DNA of 5,752 nt from positions 2,182 to 7,933 of the forward strand of contig JAOZNY010000139.1 of the NCBI GenBank assembly GCA_029933565.1, read 5' to 3'. This document shows, piece after piece, positions 5,371 through 5,752 of the stretch (position 1 is its first letter; each line of letters begins with the position of its first letter). This stretch comes from Bacteroidales bacterium. Lineage in GTDB: Bacteria; Bacteroidota; Bacteroidia; Bacteroidales; F082. Made by a program: the position numbers and the translations under genes. A model generated the notes under the pieces. That model did no database searches. It worked only from the letters and a program-made list of their open reading frames with translations, and was not told the DNA's origin.

Positions 5371-5752
5371 CTATTCAATAAGCACAATATCTATTAGTTT
5401 GTTCCCACTCTCAGAATAGTCGGCTGCACTACTATAAAAATAATGTTCAGGCTCAAAGACTAACTGTGCTTTTACCGGGTTGTTATGTATATAACTCAAC
5501 CTGACTTCTTTCATTTTATTTGTGTCTAGTTCTACACCATGGTAATCTTGCGACCAAAACTGATAGTTCTTATTATTTGAATTTGCCTCTCCATGACTTT
5601 TGAAAATCCAGAGCATCCAGTTTTTTCTACTTTCTTCTGGGTTTGTTGAAATTTCTTCAATAATACGTTTTGATGTAAATTTTTTAAAATCTCTTACAAT
5701 ATCAGAAAGTTTATGGTTTTCTTCGGCAGAAATAATCAGATGAATATGATTA
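5371..5752 (-). CDS. REP-associated tyrosine (HUH, Y1) transposase, C-terminal part (gene runs off right edge)
   Basis: HUH transposases of the IS200/RAYT superfamily nick single-stranded DNA at hairpins using a His-hydrophobic-His metal site and one tyrosine. The visible 126 codons begin NHIHLIIS: His-Ile-His at 5740-5748 is the HUH motif. Then come LSDIVRDFKKFTSKRII, NWMLWIFKSHGEAN, a YQFWSQDYHGVEL segment, and SYIHNNPVKAQLV followed by YFYSSAADY, all typical of RAYT-like proteins. The Tyr of YIHNNPV (codon at 5491-5493) aligns with what I recall as the E. coli RAYT nucleophile in its YIYINPV motif, so both catalytic parts seem intact. No frameshift or stop is seen. The N-terminus, probably some 50 residues, is off the edge. 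The gene points into the palindromic array, which begins directly at its stop codon. Unlike true IS200 elements, RAYTs are usually single-copy genes kept beside REPs; whether this one still moves cannot be seen here. Confidence 0.88.
   Translation of the reverse strand, partial: NHIHLIISAEENHKLSDIVRDFKKFTSKRIIEEISTNPEESRKNWMLWIFKSHGEANSNNKNYQFWSQDYHGVELDTNKMKEVRLSYIHNNPVKAQLVFEPEHYFYSSAADYSESGNKLIDIVLIE

Noticed and set aside
5371..5616. A complete small 81-residue protein starting at the ATG at 5616
   Set aside because: The frame stays open to the window edge and the upstream part encodes the HIH motif of the transposase, so that ATG is an internal methionine.

Overview
This window looks like chromosomal DNA from an AT-rich member of the Bacteroidota. 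The evidence is the gene content: a Bacteroidota-type LptD, an amidase with a C-terminal SPOR-like domain, an MCE protein with the Bacteroidota C-terminal tail, and a long OstA-like protein. Bacteroidota-style -7 promoter boxes (TAnnTTTG) and the lack of clear Shine-Dalgarno sequences agree. I cannot name a genus from the sequence alone.

Layout. Positions 1 to 1223 (minus) hold the N-terminal 407 codons of lptD; the rest of the gene lies off the left edge. Only 33 bp separate it from a divergent N-acetylmuramoyl-L-alanine amidase gene (1257-2459, plus). A 107-bp gap with a candidate promoter follows, then an MlaD/MCE-family gene (2567-3520, plus). This converges, with 21 bp between stop codons, on an OstA/LptA-like gene (3542-5044, minus). 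Upstream of that gene is a non-coding stretch of about 325 bp (5045-5370). It is packed with palindromes: a 23-bp GC-rich hairpin, then two copies of a 120-bp unit, each carrying two perfect hairpins. Immediately right of these repeats, and reading towards them, is the C-terminal 126 codons of an HUH transposase of the REP-associated (RAYT) kind (5371 to the right edge, minus).

How the genes fit together. The first four genes form an envelope-biogenesis neighbourhood. LptD is the outer-membrane LPS translocon, and the OstA-like protein is a candidate periplasmic LPS-bridge component. The MCE protein is a candidate phospholipid-transport component, and the amidase trims peptidoglycan. The right end is an accessory insert: a single-copy transposase-like gene beside its probable cognate palindromic repeats. 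This RAYT plus repeat cluster is the most unusual part of the window. Nothing here amounts to a clearly new defence or metabolic system.
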